DNA of 64,000 bases, taken from assembly GCF_900109545.1 (NCBI RefSeq), contig NZ_FOAP01000028.1, positions 62,001-126,000 on the forward strand, written 5' to 3'. Numbering within the stretch: the first letter of the stretch is position 1; each line of letters starts with the position of its first letter. The notes under the pieces were generated by a model. That model saw only the letters and a list, made by a program, of their open reading frames with translations, had not been told where the DNA came from and did not search any database. The DNA comes from Stigmatella aurantiaca. Its GTDB lineage: Bacteria > Myxococcota > Myxococcia > Myxococcales > Myxococcaceae. Position numbers and translations under genes: made by a program. Below, one piece after another: positions 51,789 through 59,315 of this stretch.

Positions 51789-52738
51789 GGGTTGGGCGTT
51801 CCGGGGCCAGACGTTGTGCGGGAGGACGCGGCCCTCTCACTCGACCGCTTCACCAGCTCCTGGAACTCCCGGTCCCCGCCCAGCTGCGAGAGCAGATCGG
51901 GATCCCCCTCGATGACGGTGTGCAGCGCGTAGCCCAGGTCAACCGTCTGCCGCAGCAGGCCCAGCGCCCGCTTCTTGTTGCCCATCTGGGCGTGGACACA
52001 GCCCAGCATGTAGAGGACATCCGGGTTCTTCGGCTGAAGCTGGAGCGCCCGCTCCAGGGACTTGAGCGCGGCCGGCATCTGCCCCTGCTTGAACTGGCTG
52101 GAGCCCAGCCCCAGGTACGCAGGCCAGCTCGGCTCGCTCTCCACGCTGCGCCGGAAGGCCTCGGCCGCCTCCTTATATTGCTTGTTCAGGTAGAGCCGCT
52201 CCCCCTTCTCCCGCTCGGCCCGGGCCTGCTCGAACTTCGGGGAGCCTCGCTTGCCTGCCAGCTCGGCGGCGAGCGTCGCGCCGGCCCCTCCCAGGGCCCC
52301 CCGCTCCGGGGGAATGGCTTGAAGGATGAAGCGCTTGTCCTTGAGCACGGGCGACTCGCACCCGCTGCGCAGCCGCACGTGGGCCACCAGGGTCTGGTCC
52401 TGCTCATTATAGAAGGCCAGGATGGGGTAGGCCTGCTCGGGCGCACAGCCGTTGCCCGTCTGACAGACCTTGAGCCACCCCACGAGCACCCGGTCCTGGA
52501 AGGTGCCCTCCAGCACGGGGCCCTTGCCCACCTGGGAGCAGGTGCCACCACTCTGCGTCTGCACCCCCGAGACGTGCTCCCCCTCGGCCACCAGCTCGAA
52601 CTGGCCATAGGGGTCTGCCCGGAAGAGGCCCGACGCCAAGGGGGCGGCCACGGCCAGCCCAGGCACCAGCAACAAGAAGGCCACGGCGAGGCCGGTTATA
52701 GAAGACACGGGGGCCATGGAGAGGGCGGACCGAGGCAT
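51785..52738 (-). CDS. Secreted TPR-repeat protein coupled to the kinase
   Basis: Predicted exported protein of about 317 residues with a long N-terminal signal segment (SSITGLAVAFLLLVPGLAVA), a Cys-containing N-terminal part (about 55-130: SGGTCSQVG, VCQTGNGCAP, SGCESP) and C-terminal TPR repeats (about 175-275: KQYKEAAEAFRRSVESEP, YLGLGSSQFKQGQMPAAL, VLYMLGCVHAQMGN). The stop overlaps the start of the downstream kinase. Start is uncertain (ATG 52738, 52741 or 52717). A periplasmic TPR protein and a cytoplasmic kinase sharing translation is unusual, since they would be on opposite sides of the membrane. Confidence 0.7.
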   Translation of the reverse strand: MPRSALSMAPVSSITGLAVAFLLLVPGLAVAAPLASGLFRADPYGQFELVAEGEHVSGVQTQSGGTCSQVGKGPVLEGTFQDRVLVGWLKVCQTGNGCAPEQAYPILAFYNEQDQTLVAHVRLRSGCESPVLKDKRFILQAIPPERGALGGAGATLAAELAGKRGSPKFEQARAEREKGERLYLNKQYKEAAEAFRRSVESEPSWPAYLGLGSSQFKQGQMPAALKSLERALQLQPKNPDVLYMLGCVHAQMGNKKRALGLLRQTVDLGYALHTVIEGDPDLLSQLGGDREFQELVKRSSERAASSRTTSGPGTPNP

Positions 52739-52781
52739 CATAGGGGGGGCGAAACAGCGTTGTAAACGGACGCGGGACACC

Positions 52782-52810
52782 TTGACCTGGCCGGGTGCCG
52801 TCCTTATCAT
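52782..52810 (+). promoter_or_regulatory. Sigma-70-type promoter of the putative 6S RNA
   Basis: TTGACC (52782-52787) and TATCAT (52805-52810) are separated by exactly 17 bases, a near-consensus vegetative promoter, rare in this GC-rich window. Transcription would start about 52816-52818, at the 5' end of the structured region. Confidence 0.6.
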
Positions 52811-52814
52811 TTGT

Positions 52815-53020
52815 TCGGACCTTTCGAGGAAACTCCAGCAATTTCGAGGGCTTAAGAGACCTATTTCCAGGGTTGTACCAAGACTGTCCCCTGCGGGGCG
52901 CGTGATGCCCAGCAGAAATTCGAACCGATACGTCCATCACGGGGGCCGTTTCGGGTTCCATGAGCAAGCCCTCCCTCCTCACGGGGGATGAGGGAAGCCT
53001 ACGGAGCCATGACTTCGAAC
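52815..53020 (+). ncRNA. ssrS: Probable 6S RNA
   Basis: A structured segment of about 200 bases lies directly before a 5-formyl-THF cyclo-ligase gene, where the 6S RNA gene sits in many proteobacteria. The ends can pair (52813-52819 with 53014-53020). Inside are a strong hairpin CTGCGGGGCGCGTGATGCCC continuing to GCAG, an apical stem of GAACCG with CGGGTTC, and another of CCCTC with GAGGG. The 3' part has GAAGCCTACGG, like the conserved end of 6S RNAs. A 17-base-spaced promoter precedes it. 6S RNA binds the housekeeping RNA polymerase in slow growth. The boundaries are approximate and the identity rests on context plus folding by eye. Confidence 0.5.
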
Positions 53021-53044
53021 CCCACCTGGCTTCTAGAGGGTTCA

Positions 53045-53725
53045 ATGGACGCTGGGCACACGGCCATACGGCGGGGGACTTTTTCTGCGGAGCGGCAGGC
53101 GGTGAGCGAGACGGTGGCGGCAGAAGAGGCGGCGAAGAAGCAGTCCTTGCGCGAGGAGTTGACGGCACGGCGCAAGGCGATGACGCCAGACCTCATCGAC
53201 GGGCGTGGGTTGAAGGTGCAGTCTCGGTTCCTGGCATCGCCGTACTATCAAAAGGCCAGGACGGTGGCGTTGTACGCGCCGATCCGAGGAGAGGTGCCGA
53301 CGCGGGACATTCTGATCGCGGCGTTGCAGGACGAGAAGATCGTCTGCTACCCGCTGTCCCACGTGCATGGGCGCATTCTCTCCTTCCGGGCCATCAAGTC
53401 GGAAAGCGAGCTGGAACCGGGACGGTTGGGGGTGCGCGAGCCCACCAACTCCTCGGATCTGATTCCAGTGGACCAGATCGACTTGTTCGTGGTTCCGGGC
53501 CTGGGGTTCACCCGGGATGGCAAGCGGCTCGGCCGGGGCGGTGGCTACTATGACGCCACGCTCCGGGCGGCTTCCGCGCGCAGCCGCCGGGTGGGCCTGG
53601 GCTTCAATGACCAGGTCGTCTCGTGGCTGCCCGTGAACGGCGACGATGTGGACATGGACCTCATCGTCACCGAGAGCGAGTCGCTGCGCGGGCTCTACCG
53701 CGACTGGGACTTCCTGGACACGTAG
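53045..53725 (+). CDS. ygfA: 5-formyltetrahydrofolate cyclo-ligase
   Basis: Converts 5-formyl-THF to 5,10-methenyl-THF with ATP; 226 residues. Core motifs: KQSLREELTARRKAM at the start of the domain, VALYAPIRGEVPT, LGVREPT, DLFVVPGLGFTRDG and the nucleotide loop RLGRGGGYYDATL. ATG 53045 follows AGAGGG; ATG 53009 and 52988 are also in frame but would overlap the putative 6S RNA. The gap to that RNA is about 25 bases, and both may come from one transcript. Confidence 0.88.
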   Translation: MDAGHTAIRRGTFSAERQAVSETVAAEEAAKKQSLREELTARRKAMTPDLIDGRGLKVQSRFLASPYYQKARTVALYAPIRGEVPTRDILIAALQDEKIVCYPLSHVHGRILSFRAIKSESELEPGRLGVREPTNSSDLIPVDQIDLFVVPGLGFTRDGKRLGRGGGYYDATLRAASARSRRVGLGFNDQVVSWLPVNGDDVDMDLIVTESESLRGLYRDWDFLDT

Positions 53726-53740
53726 AGCAGCCAGGGGCAT

Positions 53741-53783
53741 GAGGAGGAGGGATGGCGGGGCTTCCGGCCACGTCCCCTCCTCC
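53741..53783 (+). terminator. Hairpin after the cyclo-ligase gene
   Basis: GGAGGAGGGA (53743-53752) pairs with TCCCCTCCTCC (53773-53783) with a one-base bulge and a GC-rich loop. Located just past the stop of the cyclo-ligase gene and before tyrS; may terminate or attenuate transcription. Confidence 0.4.
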
Positions 53784-53839
53784 CTCCGGAAGAGAAGGGT
53801 CTCGTTGCGGGGGCCGTTTCGGCTAAGGTCCCGCGCGCG

Positions 53840-55102
53840 ATGACCCAGGATCTGCTGCGCAAGGCGACCCCAGAAGAGCAGTTCGAGGAAGTGACCCGTG
53901 GCACCGTGGACATCCACGTGCCCGAGGAGCTCAAGAAGAAGCTCGAGCGCTCGTACCGCGAGGGCAAGCCGCTCACCATCAAGGTGGGCTTCGACCCGAC
54001 GCGGCCGGACCTTCACCTGGGGCACTCGCTGCTGCTCACGCGCATGCGGCGCTTCCAGGAGTTCGGCCACACGGTGGTGTTCCTCATCGGCGACTTCACG
54101 GCGCTGATTGGAGACCCGTCCGGCAAGAACTCCACGCGTCCGCCCCTGTCGCGCGACGAAGTCAAGGCGAACGCGGAGACATACAAGCAGCAGGTCTTCA
54201 AGGTGCTGGACGCGCAGCGCACGGTGGTGCGCTTCAACTCCGAGTGGATCAACGCCCTGGGCACCGAGGGGATGATCCGCCTGGCCTCGGCCTACTCCGT
54301 CCAGCGCATGCTGGAGCGGGACGACTTCAAGAAGCGCTTCCGCGACAACCGCTCCATCGCGCTGCACGAGTTCCTGTACCCGCTGCTGCAGGGCTACGAC
54401 TCGGTGGAGCTGAAGGCGGATGTGGAGCTGGGCGCGACGGACCAGCTCTTCAACCTGCTCGTGGGCCGCCAGCTCATGAAGGACCAGGGGCAGGAGCCCC
54501 AGGTCATCATGACCGGCCCCATCCTGGAGGGCCTGGACGCGAAGCTGGTGGACGGGAAGATTACCGGCGACAAGATGTCCAAGAGCCTGGACAACTACGT
54601 GGGCATCGACGAGCCGGCGGAGCAGATCTTCGGCAAGCTGATGAGCATCACGGACGACCTGATGTGGCGCTACTACGAGCTGCTCTCGTCCCGGTCGCTC
54701 AAGGAGATCCAGGCGCTGAAGGCCTCCGTGGAGTCGGGCCAGTCCCACCCGAAGGCCGCGAAGGTGGCGTTCGCGCAGGAGATCGCCTCCCGGTTCCAGG
54801 GCGATGAGGCGGGCCGCCGCGCCGCGGAGGACTTCGAGGCGCGCTTCAAGAACAAGCAGCTGGACACCGACAGCCTCCCGCTCGTGGAGGTCTCCCTGGA
54901 GGGGGCCGCCAAGGTGCTGGTGACCAAGGTCCTTCCGGAGACGAAGCTCGTGGCCTCCGCCACCGAGGCCCGCAAGCTGATGGCCCAGGGCGGGGTGCGC
55001 ATCGCGGGCGAGAAGGTGACGGATCCGAAGGCCGAGCTGGGAGCCGGCGAATACCTCGTCCAGGTGGGCAAGCTGAAGGCGGCCCGGCTCAAGCTGAGCT
55101 GA
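53840..55102 (+). CDS. tyrS: Tyrosyl-tRNA synthetase
   Basis: Class I synthetase that charges tRNA-Tyr; 420 residues. The HIGH-type motif is [11 protein letters not shown], the KMSKS motif is [10 protein letters not shown], and the C-terminal S4-like RNA-binding domain starts about 350 ([19 protein letters not shown]). The long [14 protein letters not shown] segment is typical of the TyrZ-type subfamily (TyrRS2). ATG 53840 is well placed after the upstream hairpin. Confidence 0.95.
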   Translation: MTQDLLRKATPEEQFEEVTRGTVDIHVPEELKKKLERSYREGKPLTIKVGFDPTRPDLHLGHSLLLTRMRRFQEFGHTVVFLIGDFTALIGDPSGKNSTRPPLSRDEVKANAETYKQQVFKVLDAQRTVVRFNSEWINALGTEGMIRLASAYSVQRMLERDDFKKRFRDNRSIALHEFLYPLLQGYDSVELKADVELGATDQLFNLLVGRQLMKDQGQEPQVIMTGPILEGLDAKLVDGKITGDKMSKSLDNYVGIDEPAEQIFGKLMSITDDLMWRYYELLSSRSLKEIQALKASVESGQSHPKAAKVAFAQEIASRFQGDEAGRRAAEDFEARFKNKQLDTDSLPLVEVSLEGAAKVLVTKVLPETKLVASATEARKLMAQGGVRIAGEKVTDPKAELGAGEYLVQVGKLKAARLKLS

Positions 55103-55203
55103 CCAGGGGTGGGATGAATAAGCCAGCAGGCGAGCGGTCCAAGCTGGCAAGCCCCCCGGACAGGTGAGGGGCAAGGGATGTCCCAGGTATGCTGCCGAGC
55201 GCC

Positions 55204-56256
55204 ATGCCCCGCTTCTTCGTCCTGCTGCTGGTGTCCCTCCCCTCCGCCGTCCTGGCCGGGGGGCCCGGAGCCTTCATCACCTCGGTCCGCGTGGAGGCGG
55301 TGGCCGAGCCGGAGTCGGCCCAGGCCCTCTTCACGGTCGAGCCGGACACGTCCTATCCCCTGCTCAAGAAGGGCGGGCCCGGGCGCAAGTGGTGCAAGCT
55401 GCGCGGCGCCACGGCCGAGGGTTGGGTGCTCTGCGATGCGGCCGAGGAGACCGCGGTCGCCGCGGCGCCCGGCGCGGTCGCGCTCGCCGAGGCGGACAAG
55501 ACCCCAGAGCTGGGCGTTCTCTCCACGGCGGCCCCCGAGGCCTCCGGCTGCGCGGCGACGTGTGAGCAGGCCCGCCTCTTCCCGGAGCCTCCCGCCGTGT
55601 CGGAGGTGGACCGGGAGGTGCTCGCCCTGTGCCCCTCGCGGCCCGATGGCTCGGTGAGCGCGGAGGCCATTCACCAGTTCTTCTCCAAGCACTACGAGGA
55701 CAAGGCCCTCCAGCAGGCGCTGGCCGCGGCGGGCCGGACGTTGGAAGGCGCCGAGGCCCGGCAGGCCAACCTCGCGTGGCTCACGGGCCTCTGGACGGGC
55801 ACCGGCCCGCGCAACGCCTTCACCTATGTCTTCTGTGGGGATGACTGGACGCGGGGGCTCATCGGCGGGCTCCACTTCCTGCCCCGCTACGCGCAGTTGG
55901 AGGCCGAGGGAAAGATCTGCTTCGACGGCCCCGCCCGCGGTGAGGAGGCGTTGAAGGGCGACAACTACCTCATCCAGTTCCGCGGCGTGGCGCCCTGGTC
56001 CTGTGGCGAGAAGAAGCTGGGCGGGTTCTCCCGCTCGCAAGGCGCGCTGAGCATCGCGGCCATTGGCGCGCAGGCCTTCGCGAACTGCTGCGCACGCGAT
56101 GGGGCCAAGACCGAGGGCGGCGTCTACGCGGTGCCCGAGCTGGACGGCGCCACCTGGAAGATCCGCTGCGGCACACGCAACGGCACCTACGGCATCTCCT
56201 CGCTCTACCCCACCAGCGAAAGCCCCACCTGCGCCCAGCCGCAGGCCTCCCGCTAA
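55204..56256 (+). CDS. Exported protein with SH3-like and EndoU-like regions
   Basis: Predicted exported protein of 350 residues (signal peptide about 1-19, RFFVLLLVSLPSAVLAG). Residues about 45-85 look like a bacterial SH3 domain (YPLLKKGGPGRKWCKLR). The C-terminal part (about 205-335) resembles bacterial EndoU nucleases, many of which are toxins: FTYVFCGDDWTRGLIGGLHF, RYAQLEAEGK. The first catalytic His of EndoU seems to be Tyr (FTYVF), so catalysis is doubtful. Nine or more cysteines suggest disulfides. Start ATG 55204 rather than 55189. No immunity gene adjoins it. Confidence 0.6.
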   Translation: MPRFFVLLLVSLPSAVLAGGPGAFITSVRVEAVAEPESAQALFTVEPDTSYPLLKKGGPGRKWCKLRGATAEGWVLCDAAEETAVAAAPGAVALAEADKTPELGVLSTAAPEASGCAATCEQARLFPEPPAVSEVDREVLALCPSRPDGSVSAEAIHQFFSKHYEDKALQQALAAAGRTLEGAEARQANLAWLTGLWTGTGPRNAFTYVFCGDDWTRGLIGGLHFLPRYAQLEAEGKICFDGPARGEEALKGDNYLIQFRGVAPWSCGEKKLGGFSRSQGALSIAAIGAQAFANCCARDGAKTEGGVYAVPELDGATWKIRCGTRNGTYGISSLYPTSESPTCAQPQASR

Positions 56257-56313
56257 ACCCCGCTCAACACCGATGGGCTTGCCTTGGGCCCTCGCCAGCG
56301 CCATAATTTGGTC

Positions 56314-57828
56314 ATGCGACCAATTTACCCTGGTGCCGCTGACATCGTCTGGGAGGCGGCGGACGTCCGGACGCCCCTGCCCTGCTTCCTGCTCCGGGGG
56401 GTGTTCTCCCGGAGCGAGTGCCTGGGCCTCATCCAGGAAGCAGAGCGCGTGGGATTCCAGGCCACGGGCCGGGACTACCCGCCGTCCTACCGGGACAACG
56501 ACCGGCAGGTTCACGACGACGCGGCGCTGGCGGACACGGTCTTCGCGCGCCTGAGGCCGTTTCTGCCCGAGCGGCTCGTGGATGCCTCGGGCGACACCTG
56601 GCACCTCCAGGGCCTCAATCCTCGCTTCCGCTACTGCCGCTACCGGGGAGGCCAGCGCTTCTGCATCCACCGGGATGGCGCCTATGCACCGAGCCCCCGG
56701 GTGCGCTCGCACCTGACGTGCATGCTCTACCTCAATGACGCCCAGGAGTTCTCGGGCGGGGCTACGCGCTACTACGCCGATCGCTCCGAGGAGGCCGAGC
56801 TGCTGGGCGCCGTCCGTCCCGAGGCGGGCACGCTGATCGTCTTCGACCACGCGCTCTGGCACGACGGCGAGGCGGTCTCCGCGGGCACCAAGTATGTTCT
56901 GCGGACCGATGTCCTCTATGAGCGCGAGGCCCCCGCGCACAGGGGCCTGGACGGCGTGCTCACGGGCCACCAGGGCTACGTCTGGAGCGTGCTGGCGCGC
57001 CGGGATGGGCGCCTGGCCACGGCCTCGCGCGACGGCACCGTGCGGCTGTGGCGCGCCTCGGCGGGCCGCTGGGACTGCGATGCCGTGCTGACGGGCCACA
57101 CCGCCTCGGCCCTCGCCCTGGCGGAGGACACCCAGGGCCAGCTCTGGAGCGCCTCGCGGGACCGGACGGTCCGCCGCTGGGACACCGGCACCGCCCACGT
57201 CGTGGGCCGCCACGAGGGGGCCGTGCTGAGCCTGGCCGCCTTGGACGATGGGCGCGTGGCCAGCGGCGGGGCCGATGGGCGCATCCAGCTGTGGTCCTCG
57301 GACGGAAGCGCCCCAGACGTCCTCCCGGGGCACACGGGCTGGGTCTGGGCCCTGGCGGCCCTGCCGGGCGGGTGGCTGGCCTCGGCCTCCGAGGATGGGA
57401 CGGTGCGCCTGTGGCGGACCTCCCGGCCCCACGAGACCCTTTCCTCCGTCCCGGCCGGAGCGCCCGTCCGGGCCCTCGCCGTGCTGCCGGACGGGAGGCT
57501 TGTCTCAGGCCAGGCCACGGGGGAGCTGACCCTCTGGCAGCCCTCCTTCTCCCCCCACCCCACCCTTCAGGCCCTGCACACCCAGCGCGTCCACACCGGG
57601 GCGGTGTGCGCCCTGGCCCCCGTGAGCGGAGGGCAGCTGGCCAGCGGCGGCGAGGATGACGGCATCCACCTCACCCGTCTGCCGGACTTCACCCAGCTCT
57701 CCCGCCACCCCCACGCGGACTTCGTCCGGGGCCTGGCCGTGCTGCCTGGGAACTTGCTCGTGAGCGCCTCCTACGACACCACCGTGCGGCTGTGGCCCGT
57801 CGAAAGCCCTGGAGGCACCCCTGCCTAA
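56314..57828 (+). CDS. Prolyl-4-hydroxylase-like 2OG-Fe(II) oxygenase fused to a WD40 propeller
   Basis: Cytoplasmic fusion of 504 residues. Residues about 1-205 are a 2-oxoglutarate/Fe(II) dioxygenase of the prolyl hydroxylase type: HRD in FCIHRDGAYAP supplies His and Asp, the distal His is in HALWHDGEAV, and the 2OG-binding Arg follows in KYVLRTDV. From about 210 to the end are seven WD40 blades (GHQGYVWSVLA, ASRDGTVRLWRA, GHTGWVWALAAL, SASEDGTVRLWR, SASYDTTVRLWPV). A propeller fused to this oxygenase suggests that it modifies a specific protein partner bound by the propeller. ATG 56314 is chosen over 56284. Confidence 0.85.
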   Translation: MRPIYPGAADIVWEAADVRTPLPCFLLRGVFSRSECLGLIQEAERVGFQATGRDYPPSYRDNDRQVHDDAALADTVFARLRPFLPERLVDASGDTWHLQGLNPRFRYCRYRGGQRFCIHRDGAYAPSPRVRSHLTCMLYLNDAQEFSGGATRYYADRSEEAELLGAVRPEAGTLIVFDHALWHDGEAVSAGTKYVLRTDVLYEREAPAHRGLDGVLTGHQGYVWSVLARRDGRLATASRDGTVRLWRASAGRWDCDAVLTGHTASALALAEDTQGQLWSASRDRTVRRWDTGTAHVVGRHEGAVLSLAALDDGRVASGGADGRIQLWSSDGSAPDVLPGHTGWVWALAALPGGWLASASEDGTVRLWRTSRPHETLSSVPAGAPVRALAVLPDGRLVSGQATGELTLWQPSFSPHPTLQALHTQRVHTGAVCALAPVSGGQLASGGEDDGIHLTRLPDFTQLSRHPHADFVRGLAVLPGNLLVSASYDTTVRLWPVESPGGTPA

Positions 57829-57832
57829 CGGT

Positions 57833-58450
57833 TCAAGGCGCGGCGGGCGCGGGCGCCTTCAGGCGCAGGCCGACGAGGTACACCTCCATGCTGGCCCCGC
57901 GCGTGGCCTCGGGGCGCACCACCTTCACCTCGCCGTAGTGGGTGCGCACCTGCTCCCGGAACTCCTCGAAGTCGCCGCCCATGAAGAGCTTGGCCACGAA
58001 GCTCGAGCCGGGCCGGCCCCGCGTCACCGCCACCTCCAGCGCCTTGCCCGCGAGCCGCAGGCTGCGCGCCTCGTCCGTGGCCTTGATGCCGCTCGTCTTG
58101 GGCGCCATGTCCGAGATGACCGCGTCGAGCGGCCCGTCGTACAGCGCCCGCAGCTGCGCATCGAAGTCGTCCGCCAGCACGTCCAGCACCGCCGTCGTCA
58201 CGTTCTTCTGCGTGAACGGGCGGATGGCGACGATGTCCACGCCAACCACCCGGCCGGACATTCCAACCGTGTCGGCGAGGATCTGCAGGAACCCGCCGGG
58301 GGCGGCGCCCAAGTCCAGCACCACCCCCCCTTTCTTCACGACCGGGAAGCGCCTTAAAATTTCGTCCACCTTGAAGGCAGACCTGGCGCGGAGCCCTTCT
58401 TGCTTGGCTTTCTGGAAATAGTGGTCCTTCGGACGGTAGGGCTTGCCCAT
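57833..58450 (-). CDS. rlmE: 23S rRNA 2'-O-methyltransferase RlmE (FtsJ)
   Basis: Methylates U2552 of 23S rRNA with SAM; 205 residues, normal length. The SAM site is VVLDLGAAPGGFLQIL, and the K-D-K-E tetrad is Lys in RARSAFKVDEI, Asp in AVISDMAPKTSG, Lys in FVAKLFMGG and Glu in GASMEVYLVG. ATG 58450 (MGKPYRPKDHYFQKAKQ) is chosen; the longer frame to 58552 overlaps the divergent gene. Confidence 0.93.
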   Translation of the reverse strand: MGKPYRPKDHYFQKAKQEGLRARSAFKVDEILRRFPVVKKGGVVLDLGAAPGGFLQILADTVGMSGRVVGVDIVAIRPFTQKNVTTAVLDVLADDFDAQLRALYDGPLDAVISDMAPKTSGIKATDEARSLRLAGKALEVAVTRGRPGSSFVAKLFMGGDFEEFREQVRTHYGEVKVVRPEATRGASMEVYLVGLRLKAPAPAAP

Positions 58451-58550
58451 GGGTGGAGGGGTCCCTACCATCGGGCACTGTCTCCCGGAAAGATGGAGGC
58501 GGTGGTGGGTGTTCGGAACCCACGTCTTCAGCGCGCTGGGAGGGACGGCC

Positions 58551-58973
58551 ATGGGTACGCGTAGCGTGGTGGTGGCAGTCAGCGTCGCCCTGTTGTCCGC
58601 CGGAGCCGCGGTCTACTGCTACAGCCGCGCCGAGGCCCTCCACTCCGAGGCCCGCTGGCTGCTGGAGCGCGGCAATGCCCAGGCCATCGAGTACGCCCAG
58701 CGCCTGGACAGCACCGTGGCCGACGAGCAGCTGAAGACGTTCTCCTCGCGGCGCTCGGTGATGGAGCGGGCGCACGTGTGGCAGCGCGGACAGATGCTCG
58801 GGGTGATGGGCGCGGCGCTCTCGCTGCTGGCCGCCTACATGCTCTTCCTGCTGCGGCGCCTGGACTCGCAGCTGGATGACGCCACCGGCGACGACTTCCA
58901 GACGCCCCTGCCGCCCAGCCCGCCTCCTCCCTCGAACTCCACCCCGGCGTTCGTCCCCAGCGCGCACCGCTGA
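58551..58973 (+). CDS. Small two-helix membrane protein
   Basis: Predicted inner-membrane protein of 140 residues. One hydrophobic helix at about 5-24 (VVVAVSVALLSAGAAVYC) and another at about 79-100 (MLGVMGAALSLLAAYMLFLL), with a coiled loop outside (about 25-78) and a Pro/Ser-rich tail inside (PPSPPPPSNSTPAF). No family recognised. Divergent to rlmE; the next gene, a zinc-ribbon protein, follows by 54 bases. Confidence 0.6.
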   Translation: MGTRSVVVAVSVALLSAGAAVYCYSRAEALHSEARWLLERGNAQAIEYAQRLDSTVADEQLKTFSSRRSVMERAHVWQRGQMLGVMGAALSLLAAYMLFLLRRLDSQLDDATGDDFQTPLPPSPPPPSNSTPAFVPSAHR

Positions 58974-59027
58974 CCCCTCGCCGGGGCCTGCCCCGCGCTG
59001 GCAAGATGGTGCCCCCTCGGAGGTGCC

Positions 59028-59315
59028 ATGCCCGGCTGCGGCCACTGCGGACGTCCGCTCGACATCATTGGAAACCAGGTAGGGCGGCGTGACACCTGCC
59101 CCCACTGTGGCGAAGAGGTGCGCGCGTGCCGCAACTGCCGCCACTTCGAGCCGTCGGCCTCCAAGCAGTGCAAGGAGCCCTTCGCGGACGTGCCGTCCGA
59201 CAAGGACAGCGCCAACTTCTGTGAGTTCTTCCAGATTGGCGAAGGGGGCCTCCACGCCAAGGAGGACCGCGCGGAGCAGCTCTCCGCTGCGGAGGCCCTG
59301 TTCCGGAAGCGCTAG
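59028..59315 (+). CDS. Zinc-ribbon protein
   Basis: Predicted protein of 95 residues with eight or so cysteines in pairs: CGHCGRPLDI, TCPHCGEEVRACRNC, then KQCKEPF and NFCEFF. This suggests two or three zinc-binding knuckles. The pattern of CRNCRHFEP and a PF/SA-N-FCEFF end is common in small conserved myxobacterial proteins; function unknown. Its stop overlaps the stop of the convergent pfkA gene by four bases. Confidence 0.65.
   Translation: MPGCGHCGRPLDIIGNQVGRRDTCPHCGEEVRACRNCRHFEPSASKQCKEPFADVPSDKDSANFCEFFQIGEGGLHAKEDRAEQLSAAEALFRKR

Noticed and set aside
53042-57432. Long antisense frames across ygfA, tyrS, the EndoU-like gene and the hydroxylase fusion
   Set aside because: Sense genes have clear motifs; the antisense readings are Arg/His/Leu-rich shadows.
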